Positions 38,849-48,438 of a stretch of 64,000 bases of DNA are shown here, piece by piece (within the stretch, counting starts at the first letter, position 1; each line of letters starts with the position of its first letter). The position numbers were made by a program, and so were the translations under genes. This DNA comes from Maribacter dokdonensis DSW-8 (GTDB lineage: Bacteria > Bacteroidota > Bacteroidia > Flavobacteriales > Flavobacteriaceae), in assembly GCF_001447995.1 (NCBI RefSeq), contig NZ_LDPE01000008.1, forward strand, positions 1 through 64,000, in the 5' to 3' direction. The notes below the pieces were generated by a model. It ran no database searches, was not told the origin of the DNA, and saw only the letters and a list, made by a program, of their open reading frames with translations.

Positions 38849-39628
38849 TTATAATTTAGCGAACATTTTTTGCATTTTTTCACTTTCTTCTTCAGCTAGA
38901 ACTGGGTCAACTAAAATACGACCACTATGCTCATCTGTAATGATTTTTTTTCTTGAAGCAATTTCAACTTGTACCTGTGGTGGAATTGTAAAGAAAGACC
39001 CACCAGATGCACCTCTTTCAATTGGAACAACAGCTAAACCATTTTTAACGTTGTTACGGATACGGGCATATGCCTTAACCAAACGCTCTTCAATTTTATC
39101 TTGGAATTTGATAGACTCTTCCAACAACGCTTTTTCTTCTTTTTCCGTTTCGGCAAGAATAGCGTTTAATTCACCTTTCTTATGCTTTAAGTGTGCCTCA
39201 CGCTCAGATAAACGTTCTTTGGTATCAGAGATAACAGCTTTCTTTTGCTCTATTTGAGCTTTGAATTCTTTAATGTTCTTTTCAGCTAATTGAATTTCCA
39301 ATTCTTGGAATTCCAATTCTTTACTAATAGAATTGAACTCTCTACTATTACGAACATTTTTTTGTTGCTCGCCGTATTTTTTAATTAAAGCCTTTGCTTC
39401 TTCAATCAGGTTCTTCTTAGCGCCAATTTCAAAGTTTATATTCTCTAAATCGGTTTTAAGCTTATCCATTCTCGTTTTTAGGCCAAGGACTTCATCTTCC
39501 AAATCTTCTACTTCTAAAGGTAGTTCACCACGAACATTCCTTATTTCATCAACCCTAGAATCAATTAATTGCAGATCATATAATGCTCTTAACTTTGCTT
39601 CTACAGACGAATCTTCTTTTTTTGCCAT
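38849..39628 (-). CDS. Coiled-coil protein of the zinc-ribbon (zf-RING_7/CT398) family, without zinc ligands
   Basis: 259 residues, mostly a long coiled coil (about 10-190, heptad-rich) followed by a short C-terminal domain at 203-240. The domain keeps the family's backbone (SGGSFFTIPPQVQVEI and TDEHSGRILVDP), but the four expected cysteines are replaced: S208, S211, D232 and S235 stand at the ligand positions. The zinc ribbon has therefore lost its metal. From memory the same loss is common in Flavobacteriaceae. It starts one base after the Nif3-like stop and is probably cotranscribed. The family role is unclear. Confidence 0.82.
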   Translation of the reverse strand: MAKKEDSSVEAKLRALYDLQLIDSRVDEIRNVRGELPLEVEDLEDEVLGLKTRMDKLKTDLENINFEIGAKKNLIEEAKALIKKYGEQQKNVRNSREFNSISKELEFQELEIQLAEKNIKEFKAQIEQKKAVISDTKERLSEREAHLKHKKGELNAILAETEKEEKALLEESIKFQDKIEERLVKAYARIRNNVKNGLAVVPIERGASGGSFFTIPPQVQVEIASRKKIITDEHSGRILVDPVLAEEESEKMQKMFAKL

Positions 39629-39629
39629 A

Positions 39630-40724
39630 TTAAAAATAATTGATGGGATTTGTTATACTTTCCGATAAATGGATTGCAAAATTAGGAATTTTTTTTGTAA
39701 GATAATCAACTAAAAGGTTTTTTGTAAACTGCTCAGTTTCAAAGTGTCCAATATCTGCCAAAATTATTTGATTTTCAGCCTCGTAAAATTGATGATATTT
39801 AAGGTCAGCAGTAACAAATACGTCTGCTTTAGCAGCTTTTGCCGCTCCAATGGCAAAAGAACCACTGCCACCTAAAACGGCTACTTTTTTAATGGGTTTA
39901 TTTAATAAATTGGAATGTCGCACCAATTTTGCGTTCATTTTGAGCTTAAGGTCATTTAGAAATTGCAATTCTGAAACCTCTTGGTCTAATTCACCGATCA
40001 TGCCCATACCAATATGTTGGTTGGTGTTTTCTATGGTTTGTATATCATAAGCTACTTCTTCGTAAGGGTGTGAGGTCAATAGTGCATTAATTATAACGGA
40101 CTCCCGATCTTTACCAAACACGCATGTGAGCATCACTTCGTTCTCGGTATGGGTAGTTCCAATTGTACCAATGGTGGGGTTTGCACCTTCATTGGCTTTA
40201 TAGGTGCCATTTCCTTCAACCGAAAAGCTACAATTGGAATAGTTGCCAATGTTACCGGCACCTACCTTAAAAAGAACATTTTTCACTTCTTCAATAGCAT
40301 TTTTGGGTACGTACGTAGTTAATTTTTTTATCGTGTTCTTTTGGGGAAGTAGCACTTTTGTATTCGAAAGGCCTAGTACCTCACATATTTTGGCATTGAC
40401 TCCGTAACGGGCGTTATCAAGTGCGGTATGGTTAGAATAAATGGAAATATCATTTTTGATAGCTTTAATGACTACACGTTCCACATAATTTTTACCGGTA
40501 ATCTTTTTTAAGCCACCGAAAATGATAGGGTGAAAACTAATAATAAGGTTACAATTCTTGGCGATAGCTTCATCAACAACATTCTCTAAGGTGTCTAACG
40601 TAACCAATATTCCGCTCACTTCATTTGTTGCATTGCCCACCAATAGGCCAACGTTATCAAAATCCTCGGCATAGGGTAGTGGGGCAAATTCTTCTAATAT
40701 TCGGGTGATGTCTTTTACAGTCAT
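39630..40724 (-). CDS. Nif3-like dinuclear metal center protein
   Basis: 364 residues from the ATG at 40724 (MTVKDITRILEEFAPLPYAEDFDNVGLLVG). A longer frame runs 29 codons upstream, but this N-terminus is the family start, and the longer version would overlap the lpxK start on the other strand. Metal ligands are visible in FHPIIFGGLKK and NHTALDNARYG, and in ILADIGHFETEQ near the C-terminus. Nif3 (DUF34) proteins bind two metal ions; their substrate is debated. The insert in the middle (about 130-230) is the PII-like domain of the longer members. It starts divergently from lpxK. Confidence 0.88.
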   Translation of the reverse strand: MTVKDITRILEEFAPLPYAEDFDNVGLLVGNATNEVSGILVTLDTLENVVDEAIAKNCNLIISFHPIIFGGLKKITGKNYVERVVIKAIKNDISIYSNHTALDNARYGVNAKICEVLGLSNTKVLLPQKNTIKKLTTYVPKNAIEEVKNVLFKVGAGNIGNYSNCSFSVEGNGTYKANEGANPTIGTIGTTHTENEVMLTCVFGKDRESVIINALLTSHPYEEVAYDIQTIENTNQHIGMGMIGELDQEVSELQFLNDLKLKMNAKLVRHSNLLNKPIKKVAVLGGSGSFAIGAAKAAKADVFVTADLKYHQFYEAENQIILADIGHFETEQFTKNLLVDYLTKKIPNFAIHLSESITNPINYF

Positions 40725-40774
40725 TTTATGGAAAAATAAGATATTCAAAGATAAATTATTATAATTTCGTTCTA

Positions 40775-41776
40775 ATGCAGCTAATACGAAAACTTCTTTT
40801 TCCCATTTCACTCCTATACGGATTGATTGTTTTTTTTAGAAATCGATTATACGACATGGGTGTTTTTTCTTCTAAAACGTTTGCTGTAAAAACAATCTGT
40901 GTAGGTAATTTAAGCGTTGGCGGTACCGGTAAAACACCTATGATAGAATTACTGGTACGTGAACTAGGTGAAAGTTTTAGAGTTGCTATATTAAGCAGGG
41001 GGTATAAGAGAAGAACGAAGGGATTTTTACTTGCCGGTAATCATACCAGTGTAGAGGAGTTAGGTGATGAACCGTTTCAATTAAAAAAGAAATTTCCAAA
41101 AGTTGCCGTCGCAGTTGATGCAGATAGGAGAAATGGAATAAACCAATTAAGGACAGATATTGATCCCAATGTTATTTTATTGGATGATGCTTTTCAGCAC
41201 AGAAAGGTAAAACCTGATTTTTCAATATTGTTAACGGCTTATGATAATTTGTATGTCAATGACTGGTATCTACCTACAGGCGATTTAAGGGATTTTAAAG
41301 GAGAGGCAAACCGGGCAGACATTATAGTAATAACCAAATGCCCTGCAGATTTATCCAATACCGATAAATCAACAATACTTTTACAGCTTGCTCCCAAACA
41401 CTACCAAAAAGTATTTTTTAGTTATTTGGATTATAATAGAGATTTAAAGGGTGTTGAAATGCCACTTGAAAGCTTAAAAACTAAAAACGTGACTTTGGTA
41501 ACGGGCATAGCCAACCCGACTCCTTTAGAGATGTTTTTGAAATCATCCGGTATTACATTTGAGCATTTGAAATTCAACGATCATCACTTTTTTACCGATG
41601 CTGAAATAGAGGATTTAAAAAAGAAGGAAACGATTCTTACTACTGAAAAGGATTACGTAAGGCTAAAGTCAAAAATTCCAAACCTGCATTATATTGAAGT
41701 GAAACATGAGTTTCTATACGATGGGAAAGAAGCTTTGAGGCAGGAATTACTGCAGTTTATGACAAAGAATTCTTAG
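40775..41776 (+). CDS. lpxK: Tetraacyldisaccharide 4'-kinase (LpxK)
   Basis: 333 residues. LpxK phosphorylates the 4' position of the lipid A disaccharide at the inner membrane. The N-terminal membrane helix (LLFPISLLYGLIVFF) is followed by GNLSVGGTGKTPM (P-loop GGTGKT at 49-54) and SRGYKRRTKG, then VILLDDAFQHRKV, all typical. It shares a short divergent promoter region with the Nif3-like gene. Its last 20 bp overlap the convergent histidine kinase gene. Confidence 0.93.
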   Translation: MQLIRKLLFPISLLYGLIVFFRNRLYDMGVFSSKTFAVKTICVGNLSVGGTGKTPMIELLVRELGESFRVAILSRGYKRRTKGFLLAGNHTSVEELGDEPFQLKKKFPKVAVAVDADRRNGINQLRTDIDPNVILLDDAFQHRKVKPDFSILLTAYDNLYVNDWYLPTGDLRDFKGEANRADIIVITKCPADLSNTDKSTILLQLAPKHYQKVFFSYLDYNRDLKGVEMPLESLKTKNVTLVTGIANPTPLEMFLKSSGITFEHLKFNDHHFFTDAEIEDLKKKETILTTEKDYVRLKSKIPNLHYIEVKHEFLYDGKEALRQELLQFMTKNS

Positions 41777-43976
41777 GCTTTTTGTCAAAAATATTTTCAC
41801 CTATTTTTTGGTAGAAAATCTCTGGTTTAAATGGTTTTGTAACAACATCGTTACATCCGGCAGCATAAAAACTTTCTAAACTATCATCTAAAGAAATTGC
41901 GGTTAATGCAATAATAGGAGTGTCTTGATTGAACTTTCTAATTTCTATGGTAGCTTCTTCACCACTAATACCTGGCATGTGTATATCCATTAAAATGGCA
42001 TCATATACATTTTCTTTGGCAAGATCAACCGCTTCATGACCGTTATTGGCAATATCACTGGTCATATCTCTTTTGGTCAACATTTTTTTGGTAATGACCT
42101 GGTTGATTTTGTTATCCTCAACAATCAATAAATGAAGACCTTTAAAGTCATAGTCTTTAGGAGCAATTTCAAAAGCAACATCCTCGGCAAGATCATCAAT
42201 ACTCTTCATTTTAATCTCAAAGAAGAATGAGCTTCCTTCTCCTAAATTACTTTCTAGTTCAATTTGACTATTAAAAAGACCCAAAAGACTTTTTACAATG
42301 GTTAAGCCAAGTCCCGTTCCGCCATATTCCCTGTTTATTTGAATGGACCCTTGCTCAAAACCTTCAAATATACTTTTCTGTTTTTCTTTTGATATGCCTA
42401 TTCCATTATCTTTCACTTCAAAATAAATGGTGACATCATCTTGATCCTTGTTCAAAAGTTTAGAAATCACCCTAACTTCACCTCCCTTGGTGAATTTGAT
42501 CGAATTACCGATCAGGTTCATGAATATCTGCGATAACTTTAATGGGTCACTAAGTAAATGGCTAGGTATTTTAGGGTCATACTCTAAAATAAGGTTGGTA
42601 TTGTTAGATTTGGCACTTTGTCCTAGTGAATTAATTACTTCGTTAATTACCTTTTTTAGATTGAACTCCATATTCAAGGGTTCAAGCTTATTGGCGTCAA
42701 TTTTATTGATATGTAAAATATCATTGATGAAATTAAGTAAGTAATCACCCGAAAATTTTAAAGCTTTTAAATGTTCTTTTTGGTGCTCTTCAGGGTTTTC
42801 TTCAAGTAATAAATGGGTGAGACCAGTAACAGCATAAAGTGGAGTTCTTAATTCATGACTTACTGTTGAGAGAAAGTTGGTCTTAGCTTCCATAGCTTGT
42901 ACTGCACCATCTCTTGCTATTTGTAGTTCTTTGTTTTTAGTCTGTAAAAGATCGTTGGTCTTTAATTTTATTTGATTGTTTCTATAAAGTGTAACAGCCA
43001 ATAATGATATGATAATTAAAAAAGCAGATGTTAAAATAGCCGTTAGTTCAGATCTGTTCTGAGATTCCGTCAGTTCTTCAATTTTCTTTTCTTGACGGGC
43101 AATCTCTTCAGTTTTATAATTATCTCTTATTTTATCTGCAGTTTTTGCTTCTATTTTATTCTTTTCAACATTGAAAATGGAGTCCTTCAATTGAACTAAA
43201 TTTTGACTGTTTACCAATGATTTTTGGTATAGTCCTAATTTTTCATAAACCGAGGTCAAGAGAATATTTGCATCTTTAATGTCCTCTAGAAAACCATTAT
43301 GTGTGGCAACTTCCAAGGCATTTTCGCCATTTTTGGCAGCTTCAGAAAAATTTTCCTGAATTAGATTTAGTTCGGCAAGGGTAAGATATGCTTGACTTGT
43401 TAAATATTCTTTTTCAAACAAGTCTGTATTGACCAAAAGTGAATTCAAATTTTTAGAGGCACTATCGTATTTTTCAAGACTTAAATAAACCTTTGCTTCT
43501 GTCAACAATAGATTATTGTAAAAATTACGATCGTTATTTAGCTGCTTGGCCTCGTTTAGCATAAATAGGGATTGAAAGTTTCTATTACTTCTATGTAGTA
43601 GTATAGCTTCAATATACTTGTGCATGCCATCACCGTATGGGTAAGAAATATCTTTTAATAATACGCTGGCACGATCCCAATAGAATTCTGTATCACCTTC
43701 TTTGTCAATTCTTAAATATAAAAGTGCCAGTTCATGAAGACTATCAATTAAACCTTTAATGTCTTCACGTTTTTCTGCTTCATTGGCAGCTGTGTTCAAC
43801 GTTTCTAGGGCAAGGTCTATTTTGTCTTGATTTTTGAACTTTCGTGCTTGATCAAAATAAGGTTGAATATCTTTTTGGGAAATTGGGTCTTGGGAAAATA
43901 CGACAGTAGTAGTCGCCAAAATTATAATGGGGACTAATAAAACTTTAATTACTTTATTTAAAAATAAAATTTTCAA
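41757..43976 (-). CDS. Hybrid sensor histidine kinase / response regulator with N-terminal TPRs
   Basis: 739 residues. Signal peptide (ends VVFSQ), TPR repeats in the periplasmic part to about residue 290, one membrane helix (about 312-332, SAFLIIISLLAVTLY), HisKA with H374 (SHELRTPLYAVTGLTHLL), HATPase_c (NSIKFTKGG near 495, GIGISKEKQKSIFEGFEQG, GGTGLGLTI) and a REC domain with phospho-acceptor D664 (MDIHMPGISGEE). The REC domain has no output domain. The start codon overlaps the upstream GAPDH stop (ATGA), so the kinase is the second gene of a GAPDH operon. No DNA-binding regulator is adjacent. Confidence 0.9.
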   Translation of the reverse strand: MKILFLNKVIKVLLVPIIILATTTVVFSQDPISQKDIQPYFDQARKFKNQDKIDLALETLNTAANEAEKREDIKGLIDSLHELALLYLRIDKEGDTEFYWDRASVLLKDISYPYGDGMHKYIEAILLHRSNRNFQSLFMLNEAKQLNNDRNFYNNLLLTEAKVYLSLEKYDSASKNLNSLLVNTDLFEKEYLTSQAYLTLAELNLIQENFSEAAKNGENALEVATHNGFLEDIKDANILLTSVYEKLGLYQKSLVNSQNLVQLKDSIFNVEKNKIEAKTADKIRDNYKTEEIARQEKKIEELTESQNRSELTAILTSAFLIIISLLAVTLYRNNQIKLKTNDLLQTKNKELQIARDGAVQAMEAKTNFLSTVSHELRTPLYAVTGLTHLLLEENPEEHQKEHLKALKFSGDYLLNFINDILHINKIDANKLEPLNMEFNLKKVINEVINSLGQSAKSNNTNLILEYDPKIPSHLLSDPLKLSQIFMNLIGNSIKFTKGGEVRVISKLLNKDQDDVTIYFEVKDNGIGISKEKQKSIFEGFEQGSIQINREYGGTGLGLTIVKSLLGLFNSQIELESNLGEGSSFFFEIKMKSIDDLAEDVAFEIAPKDYDFKGLHLLIVEDNKINQVITKKMLTKRDMTSDIANNGHEAVDLAKENVYDAILMDIHMPGISGEEATIEIRKFNQDTPIIALTAISLDDSLESFYAAGCNDVVTKPFKPEIFYQKIGENIFDKKPKNSLS

Positions 43977-44983
43977 ATATACTTTTTAAAACTAATGAAG
44001 TTAATTAAATCTATAATTCTACTACTATAACCTGTTTCATTATCATACCAACCAATGATCTTAACCATTTTACCTATGACAGAGGTCATTAAAGAATCAA
44101 ACGTACAAGAATAGCAACTATTGTTTATATCTATAGAAACTATTGGGTCGCTGGTATAGTGAACAATATTTTTAAACTGGTTTTTAGCCGCTTTTTCAAA
44201 AGTAGCGTTTATTTCATCAATGCTCGTTTCCCTTTTTACATTAAGGGTAATGTCTGTTAATGAGCCGTTTGGAACAGGTACTCTAATACCGCAACCGCCT
44301 ATGGTATCCGCTAGTTCAGGGAATATTTTGGTCAATGCTTTAGCGGCACCTGTAGTTGTTGGCACTATAGATTGTGAGGCTGCACGGGCCCTTCTTAAAT
44401 CTCTGTGAGGTTGATCGTGTAAACTTTGATCGGTAGTGTAGGAATGTATGGTGGTAATATATGCTTGCTCTATACCACAAAGATCATTGATCACTTTTAT
44501 CATTGGTGCAGCATTATTGGTAGTACAAGATGCGTTAGAAATAATATCATCTGTTGCTGTCAATGAATTTTCATTGATACCAAAAACAACCATTTTAATA
44601 TCATCTTCAGTTGGCGGTACAGAAAGAATTACTTTTTTAGCTCCGTTTTTAATATGGAAAGCAAGGGTTTCCCGATCCTTAAATTTACCAGTACATTCTA
44701 CAACCAAATCAACTGCTGTTGATGACCAATTTATTTTTGACGGATGAGATTCGTTGTGTAAAATTATACGACCATCATTGACGATAATATGATTTTCATC
44801 ACATGAAATATTAAGCGCCGAGGTACCATGAATACTATCATATTTTAGTAAATGTGAAAGTGTTCTGGCATCTGCCAAATCATTTATTGCTACAACATTT
44901 AAGTTAGGCTGTTCTTGCAAAAGGCGAAATAGGGTTCTACCTATTCTTCCGAAACCATTAATGCCAATATTTAATTTCTGCAT
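43973..44983 (-). CDS. gap: Glyceraldehyde-3-phosphate dehydrogenase, type I
   Basis: 336 residues, normal length. NAD-binding GINGFGRIGRTLFRLL is at residues 7-22; the catalytic Cys is C153 in SNASCTTNNAAP, with the active-site His in ITTIHSYTTDQS. An Asp at INDL suggests NAD rather than NADP. The segment between the catalytic residues (SLHDQPHRDLRRARAAS) and WYDNETGYS are typical of bacterial GapA. The stop overlaps the start of the histidine kinase gene by 4 bp (ATGA). It could be the glycolytic or a second, gluconeogenic copy; the window cannot decide. Confidence 0.93.
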   Translation of the reverse strand: MQKLNIGINGFGRIGRTLFRLLQEQPNLNVVAINDLADARTLSHLLKYDSIHGTSALNISCDENHIIVNDGRIILHNESHPSKINWSSTAVDLVVECTGKFKDRETLAFHIKNGAKKVILSVPPTEDDIKMVVFGINENSLTATDDIISNASCTTNNAAPMIKVINDLCGIEQAYITTIHSYTTDQSLHDQPHRDLRRARAASQSIVPTTTGAAKALTKIFPELADTIGGCGIRVPVPNGSLTDITLNVKRETSIDEINATFEKAAKNQFKNIVHYTSDPIVSIDINNSCYSCTFDSLMTSVIGKMVKIIGWYDNETGYSSRIIDLINFISFKKYI

Positions 44984-45083
44984 TGGTTATCGTAAATTTT
45001 TATACTTGTGAAATCGGAAGTTTAATGGAAACCATGGGTTAACCAATAAACTTTGAAAATCTAGGAGCGGTTAAAAAAATAAA

Positions 45084-45959
45084 TTAAAGAATGTGTTTAT
45101 GTGCTTTGTAAGATGATCTTACCAAAGCGCCACTTTCTACATGTCTAAAGCCCATTTCTAGACCTATATCCTCATATTTTTTAAACTGTTCAGGGGTAAT
45201 AAACTCTTTTACAGGAAGATGTTTTTTAGAGGGTTGTAGATATTGCCCAATAGTTACAACATCAACGTCTGCCTTTCGTAAATCTGCCAAAGTTGTTATA
45301 ACTTCATCTTCATGCTCACCTAAACCTAGCATAATACCAGACTTGGTTCTGTTAATACCTTGCTTTTTTAGATAATTAAGAGCTTCAAGACTACGTTCGT
45401 ATTTTGCTTGTATACGTACTTCCCTGGTCAGCCTTTTAACGGTCTCCATATTGTGCGATACCACCTCAGGGGCAACAGCAACAATTCTATCCAAATGCTT
45501 TTCTATTCCTTGAAAATCAGGAATTAAAGTTTCTAAAGTAGTTGTAGGGTTCATTCTTCTTATGGCCTTAACGGTCTCTGCCCAAATAATAGAGCCCATA
45601 TCTTTAAGGTCATCTCTGTCTACAGAGGTAATTACAGCATGTTTGATTCCCATTATTTTAATGGACCTAGCTACTTTTTCCGGTTCTGCCCAATCTACGT
45701 TTTCAGGTCTACCTGTCTTAACACCGCAAAAGCCACATGATCTTGTACAAACATTACCCAAAATCATAAAGGTAGCCGTACCTTCTCCCCAGCATTCTCC
45801 CATATTAGGGCAACTACCACTGGTGCAAATGGTATGAAGATCATACTTATCAACTAAGCCTCTAAGCTGGGTATATTTTTTACCGGTAGGTAATTTAACC
45901 CGTAGCCATTTTGGTTTGCCTTTTGGTGGAGCAACATTTTCTTTTACAACTGTTGACAT
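45084..45959 (-). CDS. lipA: Lipoyl synthase
   Basis: 291 residues, a radical SAM enzyme that inserts sulphur into octanoyl groups of lipoyl domains. Auxiliary-cluster cysteines C45, C50 and C56 ([12 protein letters not shown]) and the radical SAM triad C71, C75 and C78 (CTRSCGFC) are present, and the C-terminal RSSYKAHKH supplies the conserved serine. No lipB gene is visible beside it. A CAAATATA -7 match lies upstream, but no TTG box stands at normal spacing. Confidence 0.96.
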   Translation of the reverse strand: MSTVVKENVAPPKGKPKWLRVKLPTGKKYTQLRGLVDKYDLHTICTSGSCPNMGECWGEGTATFMILGNVCTRSCGFCGVKTGRPENVDWAEPEKVARSIKIMGIKHAVITSVDRDDLKDMGSIIWAETVKAIRRMNPTTTLETLIPDFQGIEKHLDRIVAVAPEVVSHNMETVKRLTREVRIQAKYERSLEALNYLKKQGINRTKSGIMLGLGEHEDEVITTLADLRKADVDVVTIGQYLQPSKKHLPVKEFITPEQFKKYEDIGLEMGFRHVESGALVRSSYKAHKHIL

Positions 45960-46060
45960 GCGATAATTTTAATACAAATATACGAACTATAAAAATGAGG
46001 ATAAAGTAGAATTGTATTCTACACAAATGAAGGTGAAAAAATTACGTAATAACCAATATG

Positions 46061-46621
46061 TTATTTTTTTCTCGCTTCAATAATTTCTGAAAGAAGCTTT
46101 TTTGCCCTTAGTAACTTAACCTTTACACTATTAATAGGTTCATTTAATTGAGTTGCTATATCGGCATAGCTCAACTCGTTAAAATATCTTAAGTTGATTA
46201 CCGCTTGATAATGAGGTTTCAATTTTTTGATATCCCTTAGTAAATCGGCTAAATTCTGTTCTTGAATAAGTTGATCTTCCATAGAAGGGGTGGCATCTAA
46301 AGCTGAAGTTATGGCTTCCGTATTGCTATGGGAGTCTAACAAACTCTTTTTTCGCTTTCTCACCAGATCAATATGTATATTCTTTGAAATGGTTATCAAC
46401 CATGTCTTAAAAACATAAGCATCATTATAAGTGTGAATTTTATCGAACGCTTTTGAGAAGGTCTGTATGGTAATGTCTTCAGAGTCGTTCTCATTTTCGG
46501 TGCGTTTTAGTTGAAATCCATACACATCGTTCCAAAACATATCCAATAAACGGCTGAACGCAATTTGATTGCCTTGTTTAGCTTTAAGAATTGTTTCTTC
46601 TAATTTGTCTGTGTTATTCAA
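46061..46621 (-). CDS. ECF-type RNA polymerase sigma factor
   Basis: 186 residues. Region 2 is seen in DSEDITIQTFSKAFDKI and KTWLITISKNIHIDLVRKRKK, and region 4 in AVINLRYFNELSYADIATQL with NSVKVKLLRAKKLLSE. It follows a small cysteine-containing membrane protein on the same strand (46664-46867), 42 bp upstream. No transmembrane anti-sigma with a classical domain is beside it. The role is unknown. The adjoining sigma/anti-sigma pair at 46942-48260 is separate, with its own terminator between. Confidence 0.9.
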   Translation of the reverse strand: MNNTDKLEETILKAKQGNQIAFSRLLDMFWNDVYGFQLKRTENENDSEDITIQTFSKAFDKIHTYNDAYVFKTWLITISKNIHIDLVRKRKKSLLDSHSNTEAITSALDATPSMEDQLIQEQNLADLLRDIKKLKPHYQAVINLRYFNELSYADIATQLNEPINSVKVKLLRAKKLLSEIIEARKK

Positions 46622-46663
46622 ATACCGATATTGTAAACTCCTTGTTTTAAGAAGTAAGTGTAC

Positions 46664-46867
46664 TTATTCTGAGATTAAATCTTTTTTACAATCTTGTTCA
46701 TCTGGCATTTTGCCACACATACCACAAGCTTGCCCATCTTGATTTAGAAACGGACTTTGGCTGGCACATGTACCTGCAAACTTACCATCTTTTTTAGACC
46801 ATATTTTAATAGCTATTCCTGCAAAAGCCAATGCTAATAACCCAATGGTCAATAATACTAGTTTCAT
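46664..46867 (-). CDS. Small membrane protein with a four-cysteine tail
   Basis: 67 residues from the ATG at 46867 (MKLVLLTIGLLALAFAGIAIKIW). A longer frame upstream adds 13 residues, but this start puts the membrane helix first. The polar tail contains four Cys (GTCASQSPF, QACGMCGKMP and EQDCKKD), a CX2C pair and two single Cys. Similar small proteins labelled membrane or secreted exist in Flavobacteriaceae, from memory. Because it lies just before the sigma factor gene, a redox- or zinc-linked partner role is possible but unproven. A TATCTTTG -7 match at 46883-46890 precedes it. Confidence 0.65.
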   Translation of the reverse strand: MKLVLLTIGLLALAFAGIAIKIWSKKDGKFAGTCASQSPFLNQDGQACGMCGKMPDEQDCKKDLISE

Positions 46868-46893
46868 ATGCTGAATTTTATACAAAGATAAAA

Positions 46894-46920
46894 AATAAAG
46901 CCCCAAATATGGGGCTTTAA
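46894..46920 (-). terminator. Terminator of the sigma/anti-sigma pair
   Basis: AAAGCCCC, 6-nt loop, GGGGCTTT and then a T-rich run on the minus strand (TTTATTTTTT), 22 bp past the anti-sigma stop at 46942. Confidence 0.85.
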
Positions 46921-46941
46921 GAATACTTTATGTGAGTTGAC

Positions 46942-47700
46942 CTAGTAAGCTATGTTGGCAACTATATTTTCTACGGTCGGTGCTTGGTTGTTACCTTTTT
47001 GTTCTATGGTAATGTAACCAACGGCATTTTCCGCGTATGGCAGTGCAAGCAACTTTTGTTGGTCTCCTGCTTCCTCTATAATACCCAAATTGATCATTTT
47101 GCCATTAACCTCTGCCCACATTTGAAAACACTGGCTTTCAGGAATATTAGGCAATTTGCTAACATTAATATAGGATAGTTTTTTAACAGGATTAATGTAT
47201 GCCACAGCTTTAAGCTCCTTTGCTTTTTGGTTGCCTTTTACGTTATACTTTTTTGTCTGTGGATTGTTAAGAACAATAAATTGGTTGCGCACGTCTTCCA
47301 ATTGTTCTTTCATATTCTCCTCTAGCAATTTTATTTTATTGCTAACAACACTGTTCTCTTCTTGTAAACTCTGGTTCTGATTCCAGAAGAAAGTTGAAAT
47401 GCCAATAAATAGTATAGCGGTAATACTAGCTGCAATAGCATAGCTGTAAAATCTTTTTCTGCCTTTACGTTCAGCTTTAATTCTTGCGTTGATTTTATCC
47501 TTAAGTCCTTGTGGGGCTTCAATGGCGTGTAACTTAGCAAAAATTTCAAGGTTTTCCTGTAGCTCTGCATAGGTTTCCCTAACTTCAGGGTACATGGCAA
47601 TGTAGCGCTCCACTTGTAAGCTTTCTAACTCTGTAGTGGTTCCTAAAAGATATTTTTCCAACAAATCTGAATCGAGGAAAATTTTTATTTTGTCTTTCAT
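46942..47700 (-). CDS. RskA-like anti-sigma factor
   Basis: 252 residues. The N-terminal cytoplasmic region (LLGTTTELESLQVERYIAMYPEVRETYAEL) fits an anti-sigma domain. One membrane helix follows (FYSYAIAASITAILFIGISTFFW, about residues 82-104), and the periplasmic half has the RskA C-terminal domain (SQCFQMWAEVNGKMINLGII). It overlaps the sigma factor gene upstream by 4 bp (ATGA), the normal arrangement for a cognate pair. It should hold its sigma factor at the membrane until a signal releases it. Confidence 0.88.
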   Translation of the reverse strand: MKDKIKIFLDSDLLEKYLLGTTTELESLQVERYIAMYPEVRETYAELQENLEIFAKLHAIEAPQGLKDKINARIKAERKGRKRFYSYAIAASITAILFIGISTFFWNQNQSLQEENSVVSNKIKLLEENMKEQLEDVRNQFIVLNNPQTKKYNVKGNQKAKELKAVAYINPVKKLSYINVSKLPNIPESQCFQMWAEVNGKMINLGIIEEAGDQQKLLALPYAENAVGYITIEQKGNNQAPTVENIVANIAY

Positions 47701-48260
47701 AATACAATATTTAATATCATGGCTATTACGGCAGGACCATAGATTTTGCCTAATTCGCGCAATCCTATCTTTAATCTAGATTTAATGGTTCCCAATGGTA
47801 TATCCAACTCATCACTTGCTTCTTGTTGGGTCATGCCTTGAAAGAAAAGAGCTTCTAGTACAATTTGATATTTTTCTTCAATTTTGTCTAGATGTTCTTT
47901 TACATCCATTAATTCTGGTCTTGTGCTTTCAACACCTAAAGTATATACGTCTGAAACATCTATTTGGATTTCTTTATCACTTTTTGTGTTTACACTTCTT
48001 AATTTATCGATTGCAGTGTTACGTGTAATTCTAAAAAGCCAAGTAAAAAGTTTTGCTTTTTTAGGGTCGTAAGAATCTGCTTTCTTCCAAATTTTCACAA
48101 ACGATTCTTGAACCACGTCTTGTGCAAGTTCTGGATCCCGTACTACTTTATTGGCAACACCCAATAGGGTATCAGCATAGTTATCGTACAAAAGGGAAAT
48201 CGCTTTTTCGTTTCGCTCTTGTAATAATTCAACAATATGATTTTCTAATAGAGTGCTCAT
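47697..48260 (-). CDS. ECF sigma factor (SigK-like) paired with an RskA-like anti-sigma
   Basis: 187 residues. Region 2 (DPELAQDVVQESFVKIWKKADSY, LFTWLFRITRNTAIDKLRS) and region 4 (MTQQEASDELDIPLGTIKSRLKIGLREL) are complete. The stop overlaps the anti-sigma start (ATGA). The two genes form a unit ending at the terminator near 46900. The regulon cannot be read from the window. Confidence 0.92.
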   Translation of the reverse strand: MSTLLENHIVELLQERNEKAISLLYDNYADTLLGVANKVVRDPELAQDVVQESFVKIWKKADSYDPKKAKLFTWLFRITRNTAIDKLRSVNTKSDKEIQIDVSDVYTLGVESTRPELMDVKEHLDKIEEKYQIVLEALFFQGMTQQEASDELDIPLGTIKSRLKIGLRELGKIYGPAVIAMILNIVL

Positions 48261-48438
48261 AATTTAAAAAGATGTACATATTTTTTTATAATGGACATCC
48301 AAATGCTAAGATTGAACCGTATATGCTTAAACGCTAAATTATAAAATTGATTGTTAAAGTGGCGTTTTCTAAAAATATATATTGAATAAGTGGTCAGCTG
48401 GTAACTGCCCACTTTGTTTTTGGTTGGTTTGGTTTGGT

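Noticed and set aside
40746..40753. Possible Nif3-like gene promoter (-7 match TATCTTTG)
   Set aside because: No TTG at normal spacing in the short divergent gap.
45975..45982. Possible lipA promoter (-7 match CAAATATA on the plus strand)
   Set aside because: No TTG box occurs 17-23 nt upstream on the minus strand.
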